A stretch of DNA of 12,859 nt from UBA4655 sp964585575 (GTDB lineage Bacteria; Planctomycetota; Planctomycetia; Pirellulales; UBA1268), in the NCBI GenBank assembly GCA_964585575.1, contig CAZPEM010000098.1:1-12859 (forward strand), read 5' to 3'. The notes under the pieces are model-generated. The model was not told the origin of the DNA and did no database searches. It saw only the letters and a program-made list of their open reading frames with translations. The first letter of the stretch is position 1. Every line of letters begins with the position of its first letter. This document shows, in pieces, positions 1-9,224 of the stretch. The position numbers and the translations under genes are program-made.

Positions 1-1853
<1,853 letters not shown>

Positions 1854-1893
1854 CGGGGAAGGTTTCCGTGGCACTCGGGGGAACGGGATCCTA

Positions 1894-3027
1894 TCACGCT
1901 GCCGACCGGGCGAGCACATCGAGGGCATGCCCGAGCATCGTCCGCTCCTCCTGCGTCGGGATCACCCACGCCGAGACGGTGCTGTTTCTCGTGCTGATCC
2001 GCGCCGGGCCGCCGGTGGCCGCGGCGTTGGCTTCGACGTCGAGTTCGAGCCCGAGCCAGCCGAGCTCCGCGGCGATTCGCCGCCGCACGGCCGGCGCGCG
2101 TTCGCCGATGCCGGCCGTGAAGACGATCGCATCGACGCCACCGAGAACCGTCGCGATGCCGCCGATCTCCCGGACCGCGCGGTAGCAGAAAAGCTCGACC
2201 GCCTCGCGGGCCCGCGGGTCGTCGCTTGCAAGCAGCGTCCGCATGTCGCCGCTCGATCCGGAGACGCCGAGCAGCCCCGACTCGTGGTAGAGCAGCCTCG
2301 TGATCGCCTCCGCATCCATTCCCTCCCGCATGAGATGGATCACGACGCCGGGGTCGAGGCTACCGCAGCGGGTCGCCATCACGAGCCCGTCGAGCGGCGT
2401 GAACCCCATCGTCGTCGCGACGCTGCGGCCGTCGAGCAGGCCGCAGAGGCTCGCCCCCGCGCCCAGGTGTGCGGCGATCACACGCCTCGGCACGCCGCCC
2501 ACGACGCTGGGCAGCTGCGAGCGAATCGACTCGTACGAGAGGCCGTGGAAGCCGTAGCGACGGATGCCGCGGTCGTGGAGGCTCGCGGGAATCGCGAAAC
2601 GCTGGGCCTTCGGCGGGCAGGTGCGGTGAAACGCCGTGTCGAAGCAGGCCACCTGAACGGCCCTCGGCAGGCAGGCGATGGCCGCGCGGATGCCGGCGAC
2701 GTTGTGCGGCTGGTGGAGCGGCGCGAGCGGCACGAGCGACTCGAGCTCCGCGAGCACGTTCGAATCGATCACGGCGGGCTCCGACCGGTCCGGCCCGCCG
2801 TGGACGACGCGGTGGGCGACCGCCACCACCTCGAAACCCGCTGCGACCAAGCGGAGTTCGTCGATCGCCCGTTCGAAGACGGGCGGCGTCGGCGGCTCCT
2901 CGACGTGAACCCTGGCGAGCGGCCGCGTGGTCGGCGTCTCCCGGCCGCAGGCCGCTTCGAAGACGGCGGCCTTGAGGCTCGACGAGCCGGCGTTGATCAC
3001 GACTACCGCGGGGCGTCCTTCGGCCAT
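1894..3027 (-). CDS. ackA: Acetate kinase
   Basis: AckA converts acetyl phosphate and ADP to acetate and ATP in the cytoplasm, the substrate-level phosphorylation step of acetate fermentation. The 377-residue product is slightly shorter than the usual roughly 400. Seen: the phosphate-1 motif INAGSSSLK (residues 11-19), AHRVVHGG (Arg73), CFDTAFH (Asp130), RYGFHG (His161), AHLGAGAS (His187), MGFTPLDGL followed by ATRCGSLDPG (Arg220), TAGIGER, and the C-terminal IPTQEER. These match the catalytic and nucleotide-binding residues known for the ASKHA acetate kinases. The ATG at 3027 is chosen because AGGAG (3036-3040) sits 8 nt upstream; a longer reading from 3075 would add 16 unconserved residues. 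The gene overlaps the end of the phosphate acyltransferase gene by 25 bp, suggesting translational coupling. Butyrate or propionate kinase activity cannot be excluded from sequence. Confidence 0.95.
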   Translation of the reverse strand: MAEGRPAVVVINAGSSSLKAAVFEAACGRETPTTRPLARVHVEEPPTPPVFERAIDELRLVAAGFEVVAVAHRVVHGGPDRSEPAVIDSNVLAELESLVPLAPLHQPHNVAGIRAAIACLPRAVQVACFDTAFHRTCPPKAQRFAIPASLHDRGIRRYGFHGLSYESIRSQLPSVVGGVPRRVIAAHLGAGASLCGLLDGRSVATTMGFTPLDGLVMATRCGSLDPGVVIHLMREGMDAEAITRLLYHESGLLGVSGSSGDMRTLLASDDPRAREAVELFCYRAVREIGGIATVLGGVDAIVFTAGIGERAPAVRRRIAAELGWLGLELDVEANAAATGGPARISTRNSTVSAWVIPTQEERTMLGHALDVLARSAA

Positions 3028-3968
3028 CGGGCTCGCTCCTGCTGGGCTTTCGCGTGGACGACGGCGAGTGCGCACGACCGCACCCTCGTGGCGACGGAGT
3101 CGGAGCGGCTCGTGAGGATGATCGGGATTGTCGCCCCGACGACGATGCCCGCCGCCTCGGCGCCGGCGAAATACTCGAGCTGCTTGGCGAGGATGTTGCC
3201 CGCCTCGAGGTCGGGCGCCACGAGCACGTCGGCCCGACCCGCCACGGGCGAATCGATCCCCTTCGCCTCGGCGGCTGTGCGCGAGACGGCGTTGTCGAAG
3301 GCGAGCGGCCCGTCGATGACGCCGCCCGTGATCTGGCCGCGATCGGCCATCTTGCAGAGCGCCGCCGCATCGATCGTCGACTGCAGCTTCGACGTCACGG
3401 TCTCGACGGCCGAGAGGATCGCCACGTGCGGCCGCGAGATGCCGAGGGCCTCGGCGAGGTCGATCGCGTTGCGGACGATGTCGGCCTTCTCGTCGAGCGT
3501 GGGGCGGATGTTGATCGCGGCGTCGGTGACCAGGAGCAGCCGCGGGTGTCCGGGGATCCGCATCACATAGACGTGGCTCACCCGCCGGCCCGTCCGCAGG
3601 CCGGAGTCGCGGTCGAGCACCTCCGCCATGAGCTCGTCGGTGTGGAGGCTCCCCTTCATGATCGCGCCGAAGCCGCCTTGGCGGGCGACCGCCACGGCCC
3701 TCGCTGCGGCGGCATGGCTGTGCGGCGCGTGCTCGATCGCGATCCCGGAGAGGTCGAGCTTCTCGCGGTCGGCGATCGCCCGGATGCGATGCTCGGGGCC
3801 GACGAGCACCGGCTCGATGAGCCCCGCCTTCCGCGCGTCGATCGCCGCGGCGAGCGATGGGGCGTCGCAGGGATGCGCGACCGCCGTCTTGAGCGGCGGG
3901 AGGCCGCGGGCGAGTTCGACGAGTTCGGGTGTCGGCGCATCCATCGGATCGATACGTTTCCCGGACAT
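3003..3968 (-). CDS. pta: Phosphate acetyl/butyryltransferase (Pta/Ptb family, stand-alone)
   Basis: The enzyme transfers the acyl group of acetyl-CoA (or a similar acyl-CoA) to phosphate, giving the acyl phosphate used by the kinase encoded directly downstream. About 321 residues. Conserved blocks seen: GAIMKGSLHTDELM, RVSHVYVM, LLVTDAAINI, AILSAVETV, CKMADRGQITGGVIDGPLAF, SPVAGRADVLVAPDLEAGN and a C-terminal IPIILTSRSDS. This pattern resembles the PTA domain of bifunctional enoyl-CoA hydratase/phosphate acetyltransferase proteins, but the N-terminal MaoC-like hydratase domain is absent here. The start is uncertain: the ATG at 3968 (MSGKRIDP) and the ATG at 3944 (MDAPTPEL) are both plausible with weak ribosome sites. 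The frame stays open to 4052, but that upstream part is Gly/Arg-rich and overlaps the divergent ldhA start, so it is excluded. It heads the pta-ackA-zwf operon. Acetyl versus butyryl specificity is not decided. Confidence 0.9.
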   Translation of the reverse strand: MSGKRIDPMDAPTPELVELARGLPPLKTAVAHPCDAPSLAAAIDARKAGLIEPVLVGPEHRIRAIADREKLDLSGIAIEHAPHSHAAAARAVAVARQGGFGAIMKGSLHTDELMAEVLDRDSGLRTGRRVSHVYVMRIPGHPRLLLVTDAAINIRPTLDEKADIVRNAIDLAEALGISRPHVAILSAVETVTSKLQSTIDAAALCKMADRGQITGGVIDGPLAFDNAVSRTAAEAKGIDSPVAGRADVLVAPDLEAGNILAKQLEYFAGAEAAGIVVGATIPIILTSRSDSVATRVRSCALAVVHAKAQQERARWPKDAPR

Positions 3969-4050
3969 GGGCCGTTTCCCGCGCGGGCGTGGAGACGCCA
4001 TACTACCCGGCTCGCCGCCGCCCGACCGAAAGCCGCCCGTCCCACGTCCC
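3969..4050. promoter_or_regulatory. Divergent promoter region between pta operon and ldhA
   Basis: This 82-bp spacer separates two divergently transcribed fermentation units and must carry the start signals for both unless transcription begins farther away. A perfect 10-bp palindrome CCCGCGCGGG lies at 3978-3987, close to the pta start. I see no convincing -35/-10 pair, so the promoter function is inferred from gene layout only. Confidence 0.4.
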
Positions 4051-5067
4051 ATGCCCGCCGTCGCCTTCTACGACACGAAGCCCTACGACCGCCAGTACAT
4101 GCTCGCGGCGAGCGAAGGCGGTTCTGCGACGGGCGGCGACGCCGTGCACTTCACGTTCCACGAGTTTCGCTGCACGCTGGAGACGGCGGCGACCGCCGCG
4201 GGGGCGACGGCCGTCTGTGGCTTCGTGAACGACCGGTTCGACCGGGCCTGTCTCCGCGTGCTCCACGACCTCGGCGTGAGGCATCTGGCGATGCGGTGCG
4301 CCGGCTACAACAACGTCGATCTCGCGGCGGCGAGGGAGCTTTCGATCGCGGTGACCCGCGTGCCCGCCTACTCGCCCCACGCGGTGGCGGAGCATGCGGT
4401 GGCGCTCGTGCTCACGCTCAACCGCAAGATCCATCGGGCCTACAACCGGGTGCGGGAGCAGAACTTCTCGCTCAACGGGCTCGTCGGCCACGATCTCCAC
4501 GGCAAGACCTGCGGCATCGTCGGCACGGGCAAGATCGGCCGGATCGCGGCGGAGATCTTCCGGGGCTTCGGGATGCGGGTCGTGGCCTACGACCCCTTCC
4601 CGCAGGCCGAGTGGGCCGCGGCCCGCGGCATCGAGTATCTCGAGTTCGAGCGGGTGCTCGCGGCGAGCGACGTCCTCTCGCTCCACCTCCCCCTCACCCC
4701 CGAGACGCACCACCTGATCGATGCCGCGTCGCTCGCACTCCTCAAGCCCGGCGCGATGATCGTCAACACGAGCCGCGGCAAGCTCGTCGACACGTCGGCC
4801 GTGATCGACGCCCTCAAGCGGGGACACGTCGGCGGCCTCGCGATCGACGTCTACGAGGAGGAGGAGGGGATCTTCTTCGAGGATCTCTCCGGCGAGATCC
4901 TCCAGGACGACGAGCTTTCGCGGCTGCTCGTCTTCCCGAACGTGCTCGTCACGGCCCACCAGGCCTTCCTCACCCACGAGGCGCTCGCGGAGATCGCCCG
5001 CGTCACGGTCGAGAACCTCCGGCGGGCCGCATCGGGCGAGTTCCTCGCCGGCACCGTCCTCGAGTGA
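4051..5067 (+). CDS. ldhA: D-lactate dehydrogenase, NAD-dependent (LdhA type)
   Basis: It reduces pyruvate to D-lactate with NADH in the cytoplasm, regenerating NAD+ during fermentation. 338 residues, the normal length for LdhA. Seen: the Rossmann motif GIVGTGKIG (155-163), AGYNNVD (84-90) in the substrate domain, NTSRGKLVDT with catalytic Arg242, the acidic DVYEEEEG block (266-273), and AHQAFLT with catalytic His303. The segment GIFFEDLSGEILQDD (273-287) is typical of fermentative LdhA and separates it from phosphoglycerate or glyoxylate reductases of the same superfamily. The ATG at 4051 gives the N-terminus MPAVAFYDTKPYD, which matches the family well. No strong Shine-Dalgarno sequence is visible. 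It is transcribed away from the pta operon and converges on the phosphatase gene. Confidence 0.93.
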   Translation: MPAVAFYDTKPYDRQYMLAASEGGSATGGDAVHFTFHEFRCTLETAATAAGATAVCGFVNDRFDRACLRVLHDLGVRHLAMRCAGYNNVDLAAARELSIAVTRVPAYSPHAVAEHAVALVLTLNRKIHRAYNRVREQNFSLNGLVGHDLHGKTCGIVGTGKIGRIAAEIFRGFGMRVVAYDPFPQAEWAAARGIEYLEFERVLAASDVLSLHLPLTPETHHLIDAASLALLKPGAMIVNTSRGKLVDTSAVIDALKRGHVGGLAIDVYEEEEGIFFEDLSGEILQDDELSRLLVFPNVLVTAHQAFLTHEALAEIARVTVENLRRAASGEFLAGTVLE

Positions 5068-5076
5068 GCCGGCTCA
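5065..5076. repeat. 12-bp palindrome spanning the ldhA stop codon
   Basis: TGAGCCGGCTCA is a perfect palindrome that begins with the ldhA TGA stop. It runs directly into the tandem repeat beginning at 5073. It may help end transcription between the converging genes, but there is no T-tract to support a classical terminator. Confidence 0.6.
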
Positions 5077-5117
5077 CCCGCCGGCAACTCACCCGCCGGC
5101 AACCTACCTGCCGGCAA
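5073..5117. repeat. Three tandem 15-bp repeats at a convergent gene junction
   Basis: Two exact copies of CTCACCCGCCGGCAA (5073-5087 and 5088-5102) are followed by a third degenerate copy (5103-5117) that keeps GCCGGCAA and matches at 12 of 15 positions. The third copy covers the last codons and the stop (TAG, complement of 5104-5106) of the minus-strand phosphatase gene; the first two fill the 36-bp space between the converging genes. Each unit contains the palindrome GCCGGC, so the array can fold in several registers. Confidence 0.8.
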
Positions 5118-6486
5118 CGCTGTCCAGAAGCGTATCGCGAACGTCCGTCATCGCGAGCCGGTCGCGTTTCGCCGCCCCCTCGGAGCAGAGAAACACCGGC
5201 CCTTCGGCGTCGCTCGCCGGGAGCCGCCCGTGCGAGCCGCGGACGATCCGCGAGTCGGTGCCGATCACCTTCATGAGGTAGCGGAAGCCGAGGGATTTCC
5301 GGGCGAGCGTCCAGGCGATCCGCAGCTTCGGCACCGTGAGCGCGGGATCGACGAAGAGCTCGACGGGGTCGTAGCCCGGCTTGCGGTGGATGTCCACCGT
5401 GCGGGCGAAGTCGGGCATCTTCCCGTCGTCGAGCCAGTAGTAGTAGGTGAACCAGCGGTCGGGAGCGGCCACGGCCACGAGCTCGCCCGCCCGCGGATGG
5501 TCGAGGCCGTGCGCGGCCTTGCCGTCGTGGTCGAGCACCTCGGCGACGCCGTCGAGCGATTCGAGGACCGCCCGCACCTCGCGGATCCGCGCAGGATTTT
5601 TCACGTACACGTGCGCGAGCTGGTGGTCGGCGACGGCGAAGGCGTCGCTCGCCCCGCAGTCGAGCAGTTCCCAGCCGAGATCGACCTCCTGCACGCGGAG
5701 CAGGCCGGCCCGTCGCAGCGCCCTGTTGATGTCGACGCCGGCGGTCACCCGCGTGATGCCGTATTCGCTCACGACGGCGACGATGTGTCCAGCATTCGCG
5801 GCCCACTCGGCGAGCTCCCCGGCCACGGCGTCGATCTCGCCGCAGGCCCGCACGGCCTCGGGCGAATCGGGCCCGAACCGCTGCAGGTCATAATCGAGGT
5901 GCGGCAGGTAGCAGAGCGTGACGGTCGGCCGGCGGTTCTCCAAGACGCGGCGGGTGGCGTCGGCGATCCAACGCGAGGAGCGGATGCCGGCGGTCGGCCC
6001 CCAGAAGTTGAACAGCGGAAACTGTCCGAGTCGCCCCTGGAGGTCGGCCTTGAGCTCCGGCGGATCGGTGTAGAGGCTCGGGATCTTCCGGCCGTCGGCT
6101 GGATAGACCGGCCGTGGCGTCGCCGTGCAATCGACCGCGGCGTGCATCGCGTACCACCAAAACATGTTCGCGACGGTGAAGCCGTCGCCGAACCGTCGGC
6201 GGCCGGCATGCCAGAGCTTCTCCTCCTCGCAGCCGACGAGCGCGTTCGACTGCCGCCAGAGCCACACCTCCGCGAGATCACGGAAGTACCAGCCGTTGCC
6301 GACGATTCCGTGGTCGCGGGGCGGCCGGCCGGTGAGCATCGTCGCCTGCGCGGAGCAGGTCACGGCCGGCAGTACGGTGCCGAGCGGGGCCGTGAAGCCC
6401 GCGCGTCCGATCGCCGCGATCCGCGGCGTGTGCGCGAGAAGCCCGGGCGTCAGGCCGACCACGTTCAAGACCAGCAACCGCTTCAT
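5104..6486 (-). CDS. Alkaline-phosphatase-superfamily protein (nucleotide pyrophosphatase/phosphodiesterase-like)
   Basis: 460 residues, cytoplasmic in appearance: no signal peptide, and the start MKRLLVLNVVGLTP is the first core strand. The superfamily hydrolyses phosphate mono- or diesters with a metal-activated Thr or Ser nucleophile. Seen: TVLPAVTCSAQATMLTGRPP with a candidate nucleophile Thr43, HGIVGNGW (His59), LPHLDYDLQRFGP (195-206), VVSEYGITR (238-246) and DHQLAHVY (287-294). Several metal-ligand positions look changed from the usual nucleotide pyrophosphatase pattern: NVVG replaces the first DG motif and SEYG replaces SDHG. It resembles phosphodiesterases found in ebo-type gene clusters (an impression from memory), but none of the other ebo genes is in the window. 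The ATG at 6486 is preceded by a GGAT/AGGA-like ribosome site. It is divergent from the hydrogenase operon. Substrate unknown. Confidence 0.82.
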   Translation of the reverse strand: MKRLLVLNVVGLTPGLLAHTPRIAAIGRAGFTAPLGTVLPAVTCSAQATMLTGRPPRDHGIVGNGWYFRDLAEVWLWRQSNALVGCEEEKLWHAGRRRFGDGFTVANMFWWYAMHAAVDCTATPRPVYPADGRKIPSLYTDPPELKADLQGRLGQFPLFNFWGPTAGIRSSRWIADATRRVLENRRPTVTLCYLPHLDYDLQRFGPDSPEAVRACGEIDAVAGELAEWAANAGHIVAVVSEYGITRVTAGVDINRALRRAGLLRVQEVDLGWELLDCGASDAFAVADHQLAHVYVKNPARIREVRAVLESLDGVAEVLDHDGKAAHGLDHPRAGELVAVAAPDRWFTYYYWLDDGKMPDFARTVDIHRKPGYDPVELFVDPALTVPKLRIAWTLARKSLGFRYLMKVIGTDSRIVRGSHGRLPASDAEGPVFLCSEGAAKRDRLAMTDVRDTLLDSVAGR

Positions 6487-6587
6487 GTGGCCAATCCTAC
6501 CTCGCCGCGTTCCGCGACGAATGTCGGGGGGCCGACTGCTACGATTGCCGTGCGAACCGATGCCCAGGGCGCTGCGGAGCCGAAGCC
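6487..6587. promoter_or_regulatory. Divergent intergenic region upstream of the hydrogenase operon
   Basis: This 101-bp spacer separates the minus-strand phosphatase from hydB. A GGAG ribosome site at 6576-6579, 8 nt before the GTG at 6588, decides the hydB start. Promoters for both genes are expected here by layout, but I could not identify a convincing promoter pair. Confidence 0.4.
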
Positions 6588-7808
6588 GTGCCTGCGACCG
6601 AAGAGCCGCCGCTGGATCGACCGACCGCTCGGGAGTGGGTCTGGCTGCCGAAGGCGGGCTTCCAGCGGCTCATCGACGCACTCGCCGCGACGCACCGTGT
6701 CGTCGGGCCGCAGGTGGTCGATGACGCGATCGTGCTGGCGGATCTCGCGCGGGCCGAGCGATTGCCCGCGGGCATTTTGGATGAGCAGGATGGCGGCCGC
6801 TACCGGCTGCGGAGCGATCCTGAGGCCGGCTGGTTCGATCACGTCGTCGGGCCGCACTCGCTCAAGAACTTCCTCTTTCCGGCAAGGGAGACGATCGCGA
6901 GATTCTCGCGGGAGGGGGGCTCCTGGCGGCAGGATGATGCTGCGGCCGTGGACGAGCGGCCGATCGCGGTGATCGGTGCGCGAGGCTGCGACCTCGAGGC
7001 CCTCCGCGTGCAGGATCGTGTCTTCCTCGAAAGCGGATATGTCGATCCCGGCTATTCCCGACGGCGACGCGGGCTCTTCGTCGTCGCGGTGAACTGCCGC
7101 CGCGCGGCCGCCACCTGCTTCTGCCACTCGATGGGCTCCGGTCCCGCGGCGACCCACTCGTTCGATCTCGCGATCACGGAGCGGGCCGACCGGTTCGCCT
7201 GCGAGATCGGCTCGGCCGCCGGCGCCGAGCTCCTCGCGAGGGCGTTTTTCGACCCGCTCCTCCCCTGCTCCGCCGACGAGATCGAGCAGGCGCGGCGGGT
7301 GCCCGTGCAGCTCGCCTCGCGGATGCACGCCCGCGAGGCCGTGGCCGGAGAACCGCGACCCCGCAGCCTCGACACCAACGGGATCCGCGACCTTCTTTTT
7401 TCCAACCTCGAGCATCCGCGGTGGGAGGAGGTCGCCTCGCGGTGCCTCTCCTGCACCAACTGCACGCTCGTCTGCCCGACCTGTTTCTGCAGTTCGGTGA
7501 CGGAGGTGGCCGACCTCTCCGGCGACCGGGTCGATCGCGAGCGGCAGTGGGCGAGTTGCTTCACGCTCGACCATGCGCGGATCCACGGCGGCAGCGTGCG
7601 ATCGACCACGGCCTCCCGCTACCGGCAGTGGCTCACCCACAAGCTCGCCGGCTGGATCGACCAGTTCGGCAGCTCTGGCTGCACCGGCTGCGGCCGCTGC
7701 ATCACCTGGTGCCCGGTGGGGATCGACCTCACGGAGGAGGTCGCGGCGATCCGCGCGACCGACGCCGCCGTCGCGAGGCCTTCCACGCAGCCGGACATGC
7801 CGCGATGA
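6588..7808 (+). CDS. hydB: Group 3b [NiFe]-hydrogenase (sulfhydrogenase) beta subunit, iron-sulfur protein
   Basis: This subunit carries electrons between the flavoprotein gamma subunit and the hydrogenase small subunit of the soluble heterotetrameric complex. 406 residues, starting at GTG with a GGAG site 8 nt upstream. Seen: GARGCDLEAL (about 128-137), the TCFCHSMGSGP block (Cys177, Cys179) characteristic of HydB/AsrA-like proteins, and two C-terminal 4Fe-4S motifs, CLSCTNCTLVCPTCFC (from residue 286) and CTGCGRCITWCP (from 365). Its stop overlaps the ATG of the next gene (ATGA), marking a translationally coupled operon. The anaerobic sulfite reductase subunit AsrA is a relative, but the downstream NiFe subunits settle the assignment. 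Confidence 0.93.
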   Translation: MPATEEPPLDRPTAREWVWLPKAGFQRLIDALAATHRVVGPQVVDDAIVLADLARAERLPAGILDEQDGGRYRLRSDPEAGWFDHVVGPHSLKNFLFPARETIARFSREGGSWRQDDAAAVDERPIAVIGARGCDLEALRVQDRVFLESGYVDPGYSRRRRGLFVVAVNCRRAAATCFCHSMGSGPAATHSFDLAITERADRFACEIGSAAGAELLARAFFDPLLPCSADEIEQARRVPVQLASRMHAREAVAGEPRPRSLDTNGIRDLLFSNLEHPRWEEVASRCLSCTNCTLVCPTCFCSSVTEVADLSGDRVDRERQWASCFTLDHARIHGGSVRSTTASRYRQWLTHKLAGWIDQFGSSGCTGCGRCITWCPVGIDLTEEVAAIRATDAAVARPSTQPDMPR

Positions 7809-8430
7809 CCACTTCAACCTCGTTTCCGTCGCCTGCCAACGCGTGTGACCGCGATCCCTGGCGGTCACAGTCGGCGAGGATCGTCCGGATCACCGACGAA
7901 ATCCCGGGCGTGCGAACCTACGACCTCGCCTTCGAGGATCCGGCGGTCCGCGACGCCTGTCGCTTCGCACCCGGGCAGTTCAACATGCTCCACCTGCCGG
8001 GGATCGGCGAGGCGGCGATCTCGATCAGCTCCGACCGACGTTCTCCCGCGACGCTCTCCCACACCGTCCGCGCGGTCGGCAACGTGACGCTCGCGATGTC
8101 GCGTCTCGTCGCGGGCGACTCGATCCTCGTCCGCGGGCCCTTCGGCACCCCCTGGCCGCTCGATNNNNNNNNNNNNNNNNNNNNNNNNNNNNNNNNNNNN
8201 NNNNNNNNNNNNNNNNNNNNNNNNNNNNNNNNNNNNNNNNNNNNNNNNNNNNNNNNNNNNNNNNCCGTGGCGTCGCGGCCGCGAGGGTGTTTCTCTCGCT
8301 CGAGCGCAACATGGCCTGCGCCGTCGGCCACTGCGGGCTCTGCCAGTTCGGCCCCGAGTTCGTCTGCAAGGACGGCCCCGTGTTTCCCTATGACCGGATC
8401 ACGAGTTACCTCGCCGTGCCCCGCCTATGA
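7805..8430 (+). CDS. hydG: Group 3b [NiFe]-hydrogenase gamma subunit, FAD/NAD(P)-binding (interrupted by assembly gap)
   Basis: The gamma subunit is the diaphorase module that binds FAD and NAD(P)H and a 2Fe-2S cluster, linking the hydrogenase to the nicotinamide pool. Before the gap, 120 residues are readable: RIVRITDEIPGVRTYDL, FAPGQFNMLHLPGIGEAAIS, and RLVAGDSILVRGPFG, all from the ferredoxin-reductase-type FAD domain. After the gap, 54 residues remain, with the 2Fe-2S motif CAVGHCGLCQFGPEFVC (C-x4-C-x2-C-x7-C) and the ending YLAVPRL. Most of the NAD(P)-binding domain is hidden by the Ns. The two halves are in different frames if the gap is taken as exactly 100 nt, so this is an assembly artefact and not a proven frameshift. 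Both ends overlap their neighbours by 4 nt (ATGA). Confidence 0.9.
8165..8264. other. Assembly gap of 100 Ns inside hydG
   Basis: Exactly 100 undetermined bases, the usual placeholder for a gap of unknown size. Reading frames on the two sides disagree with this length, and the family size suggests that about 300 nt or more is really missing. Confidence 0.98.
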
Positions 8431-9224
8431 CGTCATCGCCCCCCACGACGCCGAAGCCCAGGCTCGCCGTCTTCAAGTTCGCCTCGTGCGACGGCTGCCA
8501 GCTCCAGCTGCTCGACGCGCAGGGCAAGCTTCTGGCGATCGCCGACCGCGTGGAGATCGACCACTTCCTCGAGGCGAGGTCACGGGTCGTCGGCGGGCCG
8601 TGGGACGTGGGGCTCGTCGAGGGCTCGATCTCGACGCCCGAGGATGCCGCGCGGATCCGCGAGATCCGTTCGCAGTGCCGGTTTCTCGTCACGATCGGCG
8701 CCTGCGCCACCGCCGGCGGGATCCAGGCGCTTCGCAACTGGGGCTGCATCGACGATTTTCTGGCGAGTGTCTACGCCTCGCCCGCCTACATCTCGACGCT
8801 CGCCACGAGCACCGCGATCGCCGACCACGTGCCGGTCGATTTCGAGCTGCGGGGCTGCCCGATCGACACCGGCCAGCTCGTCGATCTCGTCACGGCGTTC
8901 GTCCTCGGCCGCAGGCCGAAGGTGCCGGGCCACCCGGTCTGCGTCGAGTGCAAGGCCCACGGCACGGTCTGCGTGGCGGTGGCCCGCGGCATCCCATGCC
9001 TCGGCCCGGTCACGCAGGCGGGCTGCGGCGCGATCTGCCCCGCGCACTCCCGGGAGTGCTTCGGCTGCTACGGCCCGAGCGAGTCGCCGAATCTCGTGAG
9101 CCTCACCGGCTTTTTCGAGCGCGGCGGCGCTGCCCGCGGCGATCTCGTCCGGCTCGTGCGTTCGTTCAACGGCTACGCCCCCGCCTTCCGCGCCGAAAGC
9201 GACCGGCTGGAGGAGGGCCCGTGA
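8427..9224 (+). CDS. hydD: Group 3b [NiFe]-hydrogenase delta (small) subunit
   Basis: The small subunit holds the iron-sulfur clusters next to the NiFe site and passes electrons toward the beta and gamma subunits. 265 residues. Seen: FKFASCDGCQLQLL (Cys21, Cys24), TIGACATAGG (Cys93) and RGCPID (Cys144), which together form the proximal 4Fe-4S site of the NuoB/HydD fold. A Cys-rich C-terminal part follows with CVECK, PCLGPVTQAGCGAICP and CFGCYGP for the further clusters. There is no Tat signal, as expected for a cytoplasmic enzyme. Its start overlaps the hydG stop and its end overlaps the hydA GTG, both by 4 nt; no independent ribosome site is evident before 8427, which fits translational coupling. 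Confidence 0.94.
   Translation: MTSSPPTTPKPRLAVFKFASCDGCQLQLLDAQGKLLAIADRVEIDHFLEARSRVVGGPWDVGLVEGSISTPEDAARIREIRSQCRFLVTIGACATAGGIQALRNWGCIDDFLASVYASPAYISTLATSTAIADHVPVDFELRGCPIDTGQLVDLVTAFVLGRRPKVPGHPVCVECKAHGTVCVAVARGIPCLGPVTQAGCGAICPAHSRECFGCYGPSESPNLVSLTGFFERGGAARGDLVRLVRSFNGYAPAFRAESDRLEEGP

Noticed and set aside
5065..5117. CRISPR-like array
   Set aside because: The repeats are 15 bp, directly adjacent with no spacers, and no cas genes are nearby.
3054..5276. Plus-strand open frame of 740 codons overlapping pta and ldhA
   Set aside because: It crosses two real genes on opposite strands in a non-coding frame and resembles no family; it is a product of high GC content.
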